Below are positions 1 through 12,185 of a stretch of DNA of 64,000 nt, piece by piece (the first letter of the stretch is position 1; each line of letters starts with the position of its first letter). The notes under the pieces are model-generated. The model saw only the letters and a list, made by a program, of their open reading frames with translations, did not search any database and was not told where the DNA came from. Made by a program: the position numbers and the translations under genes. Source of the stretch: Heterohyrax brucei (lineage: Eukaryota; Chordata; Mammalia; Hyracoidea; Procaviidae); assembly GCA_028571685.1 (NCBI GenBank), contig CM053146.1, forward strand, positions 24,215,431 through 24,279,430. Reading direction: 5' to 3'.

Positions 1-1840
1 GTGCCAGTAACAATCACTTCAATTTCCCCAATACTAAGTTCCCTTTCATTCTTTCATGGTTTAAGTTCAACCACACATATTAATTTTATTAAATTAATCC
101 ATAGCACTAAATTCTAAAACTCATCACAAAGCAGAAAAAAAAAGACTTAACCAAGATGATAATTATATATTTAATACACATCTTGCTTTTAACAGCAATT
201 TTCAAAGCAAATACATCATAGTCCTTATAACTTATTAAAGATTTTATGTTGCTTACAAAGTTGATTTTGAAAATATACCTTATTTATTCTAAATGAATAA
301 TAGTATCTGGAAGACAGAATAATAAATTACAGGAGTATGTTTATAACACTATAGTTGAGGCAGTGTAAATATATTCAATATGAAATCTTATTCAGATTTT
401 AACAATTTTAGCCTTAATGTATAAAAGCAAATTCGAATTTGGCATACAAGGTCTTAATCTGACAGCAATATTTTCAAAACGAAAAATTAAAACTATCTAC
501 TGGACATTTTAGGACAGCAGGAGCACATGCACATACATGTACATATACACATTCTATCTCACTCCAAAAACACACACATACCTCCCAAAGTATTCAAAAA
601 CTTGCCTTTGTTTACCAGACAACTGTCATTAATTCAAGATATAAAAAACTGGGGGGAAAAAGTTAGCCAAGAATACGTTTAATCACATTTAAATGTTTCT
701 AATCATTGGACAGAAACGCATGTAGCTATTATCAAGATCTTCCACATGCAGGAATAGCATCCCAATACATTCTTAAACAGACTGGTACCATTCAGTAGTG
801 GGACGAGAAATACAGAAATTATGTAGCCACCCATTCCCCAGAATGCACATAAACTTGCAAATCTGGGCATTTCACTGCCAACAAATCACATGACCTCAAC
901 TCACCTAATGTGATTTGCTGCCACACAGTAAGAGAACCTGACAGAATTAGAAACTTTATTTTGATCTGTTTGGGAATTCTTATTTGTTCCATGTAGAAAA
1001 GCAGTGGGATACTGGCTGGCAAACGAGAGTAATATCATGTCACAATTTGTGACAATGGAAGGTCCTTCTATGTATTTCCAAAACATGTATGTATTCTAGT
1101 GAAAGTCTCTGGTCGCGCTTACTTTTGGATAATCTCTACAGACTGAGAACTGAGAACTTCTCCCGGTCATCACGTATACCCCCAGTAAAATCTGCCTAAA
1201 CAGAATATGACTCTTTGGACTCTCTCCAGTAATAAAGGTTCAAAAACATTCTACAGAAATTCATTATCATCAAATAGTAAAACACTCAAAGCTCTCTGAA
1301 AACATTACAATCAAAACTACCCACACATCAGGGGACTCATATAGTTCATGCTACAGTAATTAGACAAATAAAAAGGCACAACTGTAAATAAAAGAAAAAA
1401 TACCAACTATACATATACATTTCTTTTTTTTTTTTTTTTTGGCTTTCCTTATTTTTTTCCCTATGTTTATAAATTATTCAAAGCATTCTTATACTCTGCA
1501 TGACAGTAAGGGAATATTTTGGCACATCAAAAGTGAGATACAATGTATGATACGTTTAAAAAATTAATTCAAAAATTTCATCTATTAATCAACATGTTTT
1601 TTAATGTGCATATATATTTTACAGTTATTTAATTCAAATACATAAAGGTTTATAACTGATTTACAGATGAAGCAATCACAGATTGCAGTAATATATTTAT
1701 ATATGTGTATGTACATATATACTAATAGAAGAGAAAACTGCATCCTGGCAATTTTATAGTCCGAAGTCTGTTGGTATGCATATCAGTTACATGCCCTGTT
1801 CATCTAGTTTTCTGTTCAGAAGACAACATTTTTGCATTCT
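1..1840 (-). other. INSIG2: INSIG2 3'UTR and immediate downstream DNA
   Basis: AT-rich sequence downstream of the INSIG2 stop. On the minus strand AATAAA occurs at 955-960, 283-288 and 85-90; the true cleavage site cannot be chosen without transcript data. A long A tract on the minus strand (T-run at about 1422-1440) interrupts the UTR. I saw no recognisable SINE or LINE in this segment, which fits a selected UTR. Confidence 0.65.
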
Positions 1841-1882
1841 TCATTCCTGATGAGATTTTTCTGCGATGACTTTACATTCATA
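1841..1882 (-). CDS. INSIG2: INSIG2 last coding exon (codons 213-225 and stop)
   Basis: The 42 coding nucleotides encode YECKVIAEKSHQE followed by TGA at 1843-1841. The acceptor is tttttgcag at 1884/1883. The C-terminal KSHQE fits the KxHxx coatomer-binding motif reported for INSIG proteins, which face the cytosol at both ends. Cys215, reported as a ubiquitination site in INSIG2, is present. This exon brings the assembled frame to 678 nt, exactly 225 codons plus stop, as expected for INSIG2. This is strong evidence that the gene is intact in this individual. Confidence 0.97.
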   Translation of the reverse strand, partial: YECKVIAEKSHQE

Positions 1883-2467
1883 CTGCAAAAATTAAAAGGT
1901 TAATGGATTAAGATTTCTGTTGAAGAACAGTTTCCAAATAAACTAAAAAGCTATGAAATTAATACTTTATCAACATGTGCCTCATTTATTCCTCAAAGAA
2001 TCCAAGAACTGTGTGATTATTATGATTAAATGACAAATGTGATAAGGAAAATGGGAAATTCACATGCTAGAAGTAAAAAATCCAGAGCCAAAAGCAGGAG
2101 AAAGACAAGGTTTCAAAGTGAGAAGTAATTAATGGCCGTAGGGTTTACATTAATACTGCAATATGAACAGAAAAGGAGAGAAAGGAAGCAAAGAAGGTTT
2201 CCATGTGTCCACAGTATGACAAATCAGCAAAGGGAAGGTCATGAACTCAAAGTCATGACTAAGGTAGTAAGTGCAGATAATTTTTTTTTTTAAATCAACA
2301 TTTATTACATTAGAAAAAGCTTCTAAGTCAAGAATATTTTAAAAGCACAGCTATAAAAATGCATATCCATAATGCAAAATAAAAATGACCAATTGGTTTA
2401 GCATAACTGGATGGCTAGATTATTAGCAAGACAGTAAACAGTTCTCCCAGCTGGCTAACATGGTGGT

Positions 2468-2743
2468 GGCTGCCATAAATCAGCCCCCTGCTCATGGTGA
2501 CCCAAGCACAACTGGACACACCGCTGTGATCCGCAGGACTTACACTAGCCGGTTTTCAGAAGTAGGTCATCAGTTACTTTTTCCTAGTCTGTCTTACTCT
2601 GTCAAGTCTGCTGAAATCCGTTCAGCATCATAGCACCACAAAGGCCTCCATGGACTTAGAGGCAGTGGCTGCAAAGAAAGTATACTGGCTGCAACCAAAC
2701 CCAGGTCTCCCAGGTGAGAATTCTATACTGAACCAACAATGCC
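2468..2743 (-). mobile_element. tRNA-Gly-derived SINE
   Basis: The reverse complement of the right end reads GGCATTGTTGGTTCAGTATAGA, matching the 5' half of tRNA-Gly (GCATTGGTGGTTCAGTGGTAGA), followed by box-B-like GTTTGGTTGCAG. The left part ends in the GACTCA/GTGACCC-type tail shared with RTE-mobilised SINEs. Confidence 0.7.
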
Positions 2744-3242
2744 TCACAGCTAAAAGAGTAAACTGCTTATTCAGGAAACTTCTGTGGCCTCTACAAATGT
2801 TCCTCCCTGATCTCTGCCACCTACCAATGGGGTTATCAACAAAGTCCTTTTCCTTAATTACTAAAATGATCAAATGCTTTAATTTGTTGGAGGCAATCTT
2901 AATTTACACCTATTGTAGCAATATAATTATTAGTCATGCCCTTTTCACTGTCATCACTGCCCCTTTTTGATGGAGTTGAAACAAAAATTGTAATGTCCTA
3001 GATTGGGATAAATGATATCACCATATCTGCAACACATTTTGGCTTTTTTATCCAACAGCTCCTTCCACTTTTAAATGCCTGTGATTAAATTCTTCCCAAT
3101 GATTTATTTCAATGGAATTGCAAGAAAGAAACCAAAGAATGGTGTCTTTATGAATTGCTTTCCCTCAAAGAAGTAACATCATTTACAGAAAACTTGTCAT
3201 ATGACTCCGTAACAGAAAAGTAGTTATACAAACACCGCTTAC

Positions 3243-3342
3243 CAGTGCCAGTTGTCGACCAATGTTTCCCATCGTTATGCCTCCAGCAAAAAAAATACAG
3301 GGTAACCAAGAACGTACATAGAGAAAATCTGGAGATGTATAT
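3243..3342 (-). CDS. INSIG2: INSIG2 fourth coding exon (codons 179-212)
   Basis: This 100-nt exon has a ttttag acceptor (3344/3343) and the donor CTG|gtaagc at 3243. It completes Gln179 and encodes [20 protein letters not shown] followed by [13 protein letters not shown], covering the last membrane segment. The intron to the previous exon is only 172 nt, which matches the compact 3' end of this gene family. The last residue here is Leu where I recall Met in human, a conservative change. Confidence 0.97.
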
Positions 3343-3514
3343 CTAAAATGACAGAAAGATTTTTAATAAACCAAAAAGGAAGCACAATGACACATACTAA
3401 GACAAAATGAAAATAAGTTATTCCACAGATTAATCTGGCTAATTTCAAAATTATAATTCTGAGTTCAGCCATTTATTTATTTAGCAAACAGGCACCAGAA
3501 AGAATAGTACTCAC

Positions 3515-3681
3515 TGATAAACACCATTGTAGACTAGCAGTTGTGTGACCAAGGTTGCCAAGAAGGCAATTCCTACTCCAAGCCCAAAGCCACTTCTAGA
3601 TCTATCAAATGTCCACCACAGTCCAATGGATAGTGCAGCCAGTGTGAGAGACAACTGTATGTTGTTATCAAAATCCACTTT
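3515..3681 (-). CDS. INSIG2: INSIG2 third coding exon (codons 124-179)
   Basis: This 167-nt exon starts after a tcag acceptor (3683/3682) and ends TATCA|gtgagt at 3515. It encodes [20 protein letters not shown], the [14 protein letters not shown] loop, and a membrane helix ending VYNGVYQ. Asp149 in WTFDRSRS is the residue equivalent to INSIG1 Asp205, known to be needed for SCAP binding. Ser151, a reported regulatory phosphosite of INSIG2, is also present. One conservative Val-to-Leu change is seen in LATLVTQ. Two nucleotides of the last Gln codon are here and the third is in the next exon. Confidence 0.98.
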
Positions 3682-5384
3682 CTGAGGTCAGTGTTAAAGA
3701 ATCATCACAAAACTTGTAGCCTAATAATATCAATTTACCCTTTTTTTTAAAATAAGAGATGCTACTGTTGAGAAGGAAATTGCTTATTCTAGAGTGCATT
3801 CAGTCTTTTACTAGAATGTACCAGATTAGATGAGATGACAACTGTCTTTGGTATTTAGTAAACACACACAGAGGGCACAATATTTCACCAACAGACTTGT
3901 AACTCCTCCAAAACACAACAGTCTAAATATAACCCCAACTATAAAATCAGCCCCATTATGTAAGAAATGCTTTCTTTGCTAAAAATGTAACTAGAAGCCT
4001 CAGAACACAAGTATGGCTAAAGGAACACATTTTGCTAAAAAAGAAACCACTGTTACTTCTCAAACAGGTTTCAAATTACTTGAGAATCATATAGGAACTT
4101 GAAAGCAGAAGAGCTGACAGCTATTTAACAGGTTACCACGTTCTCTAGGTGATTTACTGACAGACACATTTTATAATAATGCAGTTCTGAAACAAGAGGA
4201 CCAAGGACACAGTATCCCTTTCTATTATGTCAACTGTTCTAGTTTTAATTTGTTGAGGATAAAGCCTTGAAATGAACATTATCTTGCAACCTGCCAAGCT
4301 ATTTTGGTGCCTGAGACTTTGCTGCTTTAGGACAGTTTGCACAAATGATATTTTATTTCCATCACCTACTCTAGCATCTATTCACAAATGTATGGTTCTT
4401 TTCTACTCTAAAATCTCTGGGCAAAACGAAGCTTTACAAATTCAATTTTCTCATTTCTTTGCTAGAGGATTATACTAAAGAAATTAATTTCAAGTGTCAT
4501 TAAAAGGGCATTATCTATGTCCCAAAGGCCACATCTTGGCTATTCAGTTATACCAGTTCCCTAGGGGCTACTTGGTATCTTACCAAACTAGCTGGCAATG
4601 CTGCAGCATCAGAGAAGAGATCAGAAGTCCCCCAAATGCATAAAAATGCATAAAAAATCATTTCTCACTTCTTTAAATACCCTCTTGTTTACCACTACCA
4701 GTCTCTCCCCCCCCCCAGCCTCTATCACACCAGCCAGCATCCTGGACACCCAGCTTGCTTACACTCAGGATGTGAAGGCTGTTGGGGACCACCACCTCAA
4801 GGTCACTCCTTGTTTAGGCTCACATTATCCTAAAACCTACAGTTCATGATTATGGTTCATATGAAGGCTTTTCTTATTTTCTGCTAGCATTATAACTAAA
4901 ATACCACAGAAAAGATTATGAGCTCTGATATTCCCTATTCAATAAACATTCTTGTAAAGAGTAACATTGCTATTAACTAGGTTTCAGTTTTCCTAATAAA
5001 TTACTTTCAACACAAAATAAGCAGGCTTCCAGGATAAACAGGTAAAATTCACCAACCTTCAAAGTAGTACTATGTGATTTTCTAAAGTCAAAATAACCTG
5101 ACATAAAAAGCAAACTTTATCAATGTTGTCAAGGTTGGGAATTTTGCTAAAGGATAGTACAGCTAAAATTGATATATTAAGCATGTATTGAGAGAAAGAA
5201 AATAGAGAAAACAAAAAATTTAAATTAGAAATATGCACTTTTAAAAATTCCAGAAAAGGGTATCTAAATTTTTCTACCTAAAAACAGAAATCACAGGAGA
5301 AATATCTGAATAAGAAAGGTCTAATTCCCCCAAAGAGAAAGGCATCCATACACTTGAGGGAATCCTGAAACTGGAGAATGAGAT
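3682..5384. other. INSIG2 intron 4, left part: nothing recognised
   Basis: AT-rich intron sequence between coding exons 2 and 3; no repeat family or conserved coding block was recognised. Confidence 0.5.
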
Positions 5385-5570
5385 CTTACCAGACAGGAAT
5401 CAGGACCCCTGCAGCCCGATCTCAGCTCTGCCACAGCTATGCAGTGTGAGCAATGTAGCTAATTACCTAACCTCTCTAGTTTTCCATTACCCTATTATCT
5501 CTAGAAAGACAGTGTTGAACTAGATGATTTCTAAATTCTCTTCTAGATATAATATTCCATGATTTCAACT
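5385..5570 (+). mobile_element. MIR-like SINE
   Basis: ctcagctctgccacagctat, taacctctctagttttcc and aactagatgatttctaa are the diagnostic MIR blocks in order. Confidence 0.65.
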
Positions 5571-5600
5571 TTTTAAGCCCTCCAAACCACTAGCTTTTTT

Positions 5601-5642
5601 ATGTATATATGTGTGTGTGTGTATAGAGAGAGAGAGAGAGTA
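5601..5642. repeat. Compound microsatellite (TA/TG/AG)
   Basis: atgtatatatg, then (TG)n, then (AG)n. Confidence 0.9.
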
Positions 5643-6055
5643 TCACAAATCTCAACTATCTCACCAAAACAAACATTTCAGGAAATTCTTCAATACAAAA
5701 TAGAAATCTGGTAGGGAAAACCAAAATAATAGCAACTGAGGGACTTACAAATTCACAGACCTCCAAGGGCCAGCATGAAATCTAGGAATTTAGAAATCTA
5801 GGACCCTACCTCTGTGGTTTCTGTTCCCTAATGTCTCCAAACACCTCAACCATTTTAAGGCACAGGAATCTACTTGCCACATGACATACCCCCTCTGCCC
5901 AGCTAAGTCAGCTGGCCTTCAGCTTAGCTGTACGAGCAAACCTTTGGCAGCCTGAGGTACACTTCTTGCTCTTCCCAGTATCAAAGACTCCAATCACCTG
6001 CACCTGCTAGAAAACAGAGTCATGACTAGCATTTCCCAGACCCTGTTGCACGAAG

Positions 6056-6220
6056 GGAAACCCTGGTGGTGTAGTGGTTACGTGCTACGACTGCTACGAA
6101 AGGTCGGTGGTTTGAATCCAAAAGGCACTCCTTAGAAACTCTATGGAGCAGTTCTACCCTGTCACACAGGATTACTGTGAGTCAGAATCGACTCAGCAGC
6201 AGTTTACTTGGGTTGTTCTT
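6056..6220 (+). mobile_element. AfroSINE
   Basis: Contains the full consensus: accctggtggtgtagtggtt head (tRNA box A region), gtggtttgaatcc box B, and gtgagtcagaatcgactc tail. Confidence 0.9.
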
Positions 6221-6369
6221 TCTTCTTCTATAAAAGGCAGTTGGCAGACTGTAAGTAATGGAAAGCTAGGAAAAGTAATAAGATAAAAACCTCATGAGAG
6301 CAAATTTTTTTTTCTCTCTCCAGTCTCCCATAGTTTTCCTGGCACTGAGTCTGCTTACATTTTTTGCTT

Positions 6370-7130
6370 TTTTAAAATTCTTTTTTATTTTCTAATTTGG
6401 CGTTAGTTGAAAATTTACAAAACAAATTGGTTTCTCATTAAATAATTAATACACATATTGTTTTGTGACATTGGTTGCCAATCCTCAAGTGTGTCAACAC
6501 TCGCTTTCTTGACTTTGTGTTTCCCTTTTCCATTCATCCAGCTTCCTGTCCCCTTCTGCCCTCTCATCCTTGCCCCTCGGCTGGTGTGCTCTTTTATTCC
6601 AGTATAACATATGATGGAGCTCCATGTACTACTGTTTGTTTTATATGTCTGTCTAACATTTGACTGAAGGGTAAACCTCAGAATGACTTCAGTACAGAGT
6701 TAAAATAGTGCCTGGAGGCCATATTCTCATGGTTTCCTCAGTCACTGTCAGCACAGTTAGTCTGGTCTTTCTGTGAGTTTGCATTTTGCTCTACATTTTT
6801 CTCCAGGTCTTACAGGGACCATTTACTGCAAACCCTGTCAGAGCAGTCAGCAGTGGTAGCAGGCTCAGTCTGGCAGAGGCTGTGGTAGTTGTGATCCATT
6901 AGTTCTCTGGACTAATCTTTCCCTTGTGTCTTTAGTTTTCTTCATTCTCCCTTGCTCCAGATATGGTGGCACCAGCAGAGTATCCTGTCTTAGCTGGTCA
7001 TTCACAAGCTTTTAAGACCCCAGATTGTATGCCACTATATACCAAAGTAGAATGTAAAACATTTTATTTATACACTATGTTATGACAATTGAGCTAGATG
7101 TCCCCTGAGACCATGATCCGCAGCCCTTAG
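6370..7130 (-). mobile_element. L1 3'UTR fragment (older subfamily)
   Basis: The reverse complement carries the CTGGGGTCTTAAAAGCTTG block (plus strand near 7010-7025), also found in the full-length L1 3'UTR. The rest matches the copy at 48385-48960 over several hundred bases (shared blocks gtctggtctttttgtg-like and aatctttcccttgtgtctt). Confidence 0.7.
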
Positions 7131-7291
7131 ACCAGTAACTCAGTTCCTCAGGGAACTGAAGTGTGTCTATGACTCTGCCTTGGTCTAACAATGGTGAAAA
7201 CTTTAGTTTAGGCATTTTTTACCCCTGTTGGAGGTAGAAGGAAGAGGAGAGAAAGGAAACAAAGGCTACCTTAGCCTTCACGCTTGGACAC

Positions 7292-7739
7292 TGTCATGGA
7301 TTGAACTATGTCCCCCCAAAAATGTATGTGTTGATTTGACTTGGTTTGGAGTTCCAGTATGGTGCCCCTCCTCCCATGTGTTGTGAATCCTGCCTCTGTG
7401 ATATTGATGATGGAGAATGGTTTGCAGTTGTGTTAGCAAAGCAGGACTCAAGCTTGTGGACTATAAGGGAGAGAAGTGAGCTGAGGAAGTTGGTAACCTC
7501 ACACCACCGAGAGAGAAGCACCGAGAGCAGAGCATGTCCTTTGGACCCGAGGTTCCTGTGCCGAGACGCTCTCACTGGGTGTGGACTCAGCCTACTGGAC
7601 TGATGATTTCTTATTCTGAATGGACTTGTATCTTGTTAATGGATCTGTGGCTTACTGGACTGTGACAATAAAAGCTTCTCCTCATGAAACCTTCCACTTG
7701 TAGTATTTTCTGTTAGAAGAGTACCTGGTGACTAAGACA
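7292..7739 (+). mobile_element. Solo LTR (MaLR/ERVL-like)
   Basis: A 448-nt element starting TGTCATGGATTGAA and ending GACTAAGACA, flanked by perfect 5-nt duplications GACAC (7287-7291 and 7740-7744). It has AATAAA at about 7665-7671. Start, end, length and 5-nt duplication fit MaLR/ERVL LTRs. There is no internal retroviral sequence on either side. Confidence 0.87.
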
Positions 7740-8356
7740 GACACTATAAAATTATTTATTAATTACTAAATGACCAGAATCCTCAAACAATCAAACTTTA
7801 AAAATATGTACCCAGGGGAGGTAAGAATGTTCTTTGTCACCAAGTTCTAAGTTGGATATTTCTCCTATGCCTTTAAGAACATTTATGTGGTTTATTGGTG
7901 TTGATTACAACCATTAAATGACAGTCTACCTTTTAAAAAAGAACTATAACTTCTTTAAATTAAAAAACAAAACAAACCCAGCACCTGAATCTACAACCTA
8001 TTGACAATTCTTAAATGGAGATAGAAAATGCTTTGAAAGCATAGTTGTTTCAATCACTGAGTTACCAAAACTATATGGACACAATTAAGTAACCTAGTTT
8101 AAGGCAAATATATAAATCTTAAAAATCTGCACAGTTTCTAAGAGATTTCAAAATAGGAATCTAAATGCAAGCTTATATTTCAAACTATAATTGCACAGCT
8201 ACTCCTGTGATGTTTCACCAATACCATTCATACTGTTTCTATGACTCAGTAGACAAATCACAATTCGACAACAGAGAACACGCAAGGGACAGCTGAACCT
8301 TTGGTTAGCTGGACGCTGCTCTGTTATTATGCATTTCATTACAGTGTAAAGGATAC

Positions 8357-8481
8357 AGCACTGGCATGATTTATACCAACAAAGACAGCTACACACCGCA
8401 TTACACTGGACCACTCTCTCTTAAATTTATGTGGCTCTCCCAGATGCCTGTCAATGCAGGGGTATAATAACCCAATCACAG
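8357..8481 (-). CDS. INSIG2: INSIG2 second coding exon (codons 82-123)
   Basis: This 125-nt exon follows a good polypyrimidine tract and cacag acceptor at 8483/8482 and ends GCT|gtatcc at 8357. It encodes [16 protein letters not shown] then [19 protein letters not shown] and ends INHASA, which appears identical to the human segment. It contains the second membrane segment, the charged loop HKFKREW, and the start of the third membrane segment. With the previous exon it brings the coding total to 369 nt (123 codons), so the phase is intact. The exon is separated from the ATG exon by about 14 kb of intron containing the full-length L1. Confidence 0.98.
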
Positions 8482-9176
8482 CTGTGGAAAAAAGAGAAAA
8501 AATTAAGTCATCTCCAATGCTGTGCTAGCAACAACACTTAAGCTAAAGGAGTTACTATGTAGGCATTTTGAAGATTCTTTTCTAAAAAGCTCTTCACGCT
8601 ACTTAACACCAAACACTGATGTTTTTAAACTTATCTTCCAAAATAAAAAAATATAAAATATATACATAATATGGGGGGGGTGTATAACACCATTAAAGAA
8701 AGCATTGTAAATGGTCACAATATTCTAAATTATAATAGCCAAAATACTACTTAAATATGATTCACAATTGAGCAGACTGAACTAGATGATGAGTCATGCT
8801 ACTCTCCTACTACTCTGAGACTTGAAAAGCATCCCACCAGTTAACAGTTATACAAAGTCTCTTTAAACTGTATAATCATAAAACATGTTTTTAAATGCCA
8901 CAAATTCAAGGAAAAGCTGGAAGGATCAACATGTACAGCAAACTCATTGCGTACCTAATGTTTCGATGTTTCTGGCTTTCCCACTAAGTAGATTAGCCTT
9001 GTCCCTCCAGCTTCTCATTCTCCTGGATCTCATGAATAGTACTGAGGTCTAACTCATTTCTACCTGGACCATTACTGAATCTGTATGCCGGATTATCAGA
9101 GTAACTCACAACAAAAATCTACATATAAGACCCATTGTGCACAAAGAAAAAAACTGGAGAAAACATAGTCTAAACC

Positions 9177-9345
9177 TAAATCAAATCCACTGCTGTTGAG
9201 TCAATTCCAATTCATAGCAGCACTATAGAACAGAGTAGAACTGCTCCATGGAGTTTTCAAGGAGCACTTGGCGGATTCAAACTGCTTACCTCTTAGATAA
9301 TAGCCATAGACCTTTACCACTATGTCACCACAGTTTCCACTGGTT
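9177..9345 (-). mobile_element. AfroSINE
   Basis: Full-length minus copy, from tgagtcaattccaattcat to accactatgtcacc. Forms an inverted pair with the next element. Confidence 0.88.
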
Positions 9346-9360
9346 AACACATAAATTCAC

Positions 9361-9525
9361 TGGAAACACTAATGGCACAGTAGTTAAGGGCTATGGCTGC
9401 TAAACAAAAGGTCACAGTTTGAATCCACCAAGATTCCTTCTTGGAAACTCGATAGAGTAGTTCTACTCTGTTCTACAGGGTCACTATGAGTCAGAATCGA
9501 CTTGACAGCACAGGTTTCTTACAGG
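9361..9525 (+). mobile_element. AfroSINE
   Basis: Full-length plus copy, ending tgagtcagaatcgacttgac. Only about 15 nt separate it from the minus copy on its left. Confidence 0.88.
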
Positions 9526-10088
9526 TTAAAAAATAAGAAACTATGCTAATACATTTCTTAGTTTTGAAAAGAACATGTTTTATGCTAACAGTGGAGTTAC
9601 AAATAACTGTATACAAATGTCTACAACTGAGACTCAAAATGTTCTCACCCAATTCTCAACATAAACACTTGTCAAATCTCAACATTTTATTTATCAAGTG
9701 GGAGAGATTTTTAAATGCTAAGTTAATTATTAAGAAAGACTGTTTAATGAACCAGAACACTTTTTAACAAGTTGGAAGGAAAATGTACTGTTACAGATTA
9801 AATTTAAAAGGAAATAGCTAGGCAGCTTCGATCTGCTAATCTTCCTAAACAGAATGATTATATTGCCATAATCATGACATAGCTGTCATGTCAGATGAAG
9901 AGTACGTTTAAAATGTCCAATACCACCTATGATGTATCATAAAATTATGGGACCAAAATCCAAGCACCTGAATGTCAGAAGCCCCTCTGTGGCCTGGTTC
10001 TGGCTAGCTGTATCTCACAAGCAACGCATTCCATCTTCAAGGAAAAACAGAAACCAATTCATATAAAAATTCACAAGACTACCAGAGC

Positions 10089-10240
10089 AATGGAGCCTGG
10101 TGGTGCAGAGGTTAAAGGCTTTGGCAGTTTGGATCCACCAGCTGCTGCTTGGAAACTCTATGGGCATTCTACTCTATCTTACAGGGTCGCTATGAGTCAC
10201 AGTTCACTTGACAGCAATAGGTTTTTCAGTTTTAGCAGAG
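10089..10240 (+). mobile_element. AfroSINE
   Basis: Plus copy with head gagcctggtggtgcagaggtt and tail cgctatgagtcacagttcac. Confidence 0.85.
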
Positions 10241-11424
10241 CAAAGGAAGACTTGAGAAAGAGGACCCCTCTGGAGGAGAGATGCTGCAATAAACTACATA
10301 TGCACCTTCTAGCCCACAAAACTGAGAGTGGTCATGTTAGAGGTGTGGGCCCAGCATACATGGCTTATGGACCACCAAGAGATTAACAACAGATTTCAGC
10401 AATCCAGAGCTATTTTTCTAATAGTTATTATTCCAATAACCATTTAAATTTTAAAGTATCACATTATGTTTCTATCTCAAAGACTTTAACATCCTACGAG
10501 ATTGACCATCTATATAATTAATCTGGGGAAAAAGCACCACCTAACAGTCGAAGTCTATCTAAACGAGCATCACCTCTTCTTTTCTCACGGGGTCATGAAA
10601 CTAACAGCGCATCTGTCATTCCTCTCTGTCTCTTCCCTTTGCCTGTTGCTGAGTAAAATCAGCTAAGATCAGGCATTCCAAGTCAATTTTCCTCAACAAC
10701 TGACGCCATAGGTAAAGAATTATCACATAGAGAATACTGACGTGTGTGCAAAGATACAAAGAAGGGAAATTGACTGTATTTTTATGCATGTGATGTCAGA
10801 CCTGCAAGTGAGAGACAACTGAGAAGAAGCAGAAACAAAAAAAGAATTTAAACTGCCACGCTGCCAACACTAGGATTCGCCAATAAAAATCAAATCTATT
10901 GAGTATGCCTGTTTTCAGCTGCTCACTGAGGGAGAATTCAACGAAGCTTGTCACTTCCCATTAAATGTCTTCTTTCTTTCCTTTAAAGAGAGGCATGGCA
11001 GTGTTAGATAGCATACATGCTGCACTGTGAGCTTCCACTGTTTGAGATTTCAACAGAAGTATGTCTGAGCTCCTTTTCCTCCTCCTCCACTTCCTTATTT
11101 TCACAAGAGAGGTTGTTAAAATCATGCTTGCATAAAATCATATGCAAACACAGCCCTGCTTCATCAGATGGTTCTCTGATGCAAAAATCACATTTCTAAT
11201 GATATCTTTAAGCTATTTCCCAGTGACTAGTTATGGTTTACCAACACCAAAGACAAAAGAAGTCTAGGAAACACCAATATTAAGTTATCACTTTTTCATG
11301 GAGGTGTGTTTAATGCAGTGGTGCATCAACAGGAACACAGTGAAATCAAACATTTTCTAAGGAAAGGAGACTGCAAAAAACAAAGCTACTAGGTGGGACA
11401 GACTTCATTAGAAAACTCTGACAA
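10241..11424. other. INSIG2 intronic DNA, nothing recognised
   Basis: No SINE, LINE or coding block could be identified by eye; old decayed repeats are possible. Confidence 0.45.
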
Positions 11425-11640
11425 GAAAGGCAAGTTTTTTATTCAACAAATATTTAAACCCCCATGATGTGTCTGGTTCTTGGTAGCTGCTGGAGATTTA
11501 AAAGGAAAAAAGAGTAAAATATGATCCCAGTCCCTAAGAGTAAAATATGATCCCAGTCCCTAAGCGGCCAAAGAAATAATTAAACACAATAATGTGCTGG
11601 AGGTCAAACTAACAGGGCCCACTGGAGACTATCATCTTCT
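11425..11640 (-). mobile_element. L2-like 3' fragment with an internal tandem duplication
   Basis: ttattcaacaaatatttaaa followed by a gatgtgtctggttcttgg-type block is the reverse of an L2 3' end. It contains a perfect 26-nt tandem duplication (11513-11538 and 11539-11564). Confidence 0.5.
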
Positions 11641-12185
11641 CCTCACATATGCCAAGGGAAGGAGGTTTTTGGCGTGTCAGGAAAGTTTCAAAGAAGAGGT
11701 GATCCTTAAGGCAGCGTTTTCCAGGTGGAACGGTGCAAAAAGGAATTTCCCATCAAAGAGAATTGCCTGATAAAAAGCATGGACAACTGAAAACACCCAG
11801 CATCATTTGGAAACTCTATGCTGTGGGCACCAACAGGGTTTCAGAGTCCAAAAAGATAATGAGGAAGGCAAAACTAGACACAGACAAGGGCCATACCATA
11901 AAAAGTCTTCACCCTACAGAAGCTAGAGACTAATGATAATAATACCATCAGATCTGTACCCAAAAAAAGGGAGATGGTTTATGTGGTGGTGAAGGGCATG
12001 CAAAATCAGAAGTAGAAAGAAAGAGGGCTTCAAATTCCAAGCACAGTGGATAAAGATCTGGACCAGGAGAAAGAGGAAAGATGTTAAACTTGGCACCTAG
12101 ATGCGGGAGGTGAGAGGACAAGGGAGCCTTATACGGCATTCCAGGACTGGGTAACTGACTGTACATCTAAAACAAAAAGATCTTC

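Noticed and set aside
2468-2743. tRNA-Gly-like sequence as a functional tRNA gene
   Set aside because: Only the 5' half matches; no complete cloverleaf and a SINE body follows, so it is a SINE head.
7306-7603. Overlapping 85-89 codon frames on both strands
   Set aside because: Both lie inside the solo LTR.
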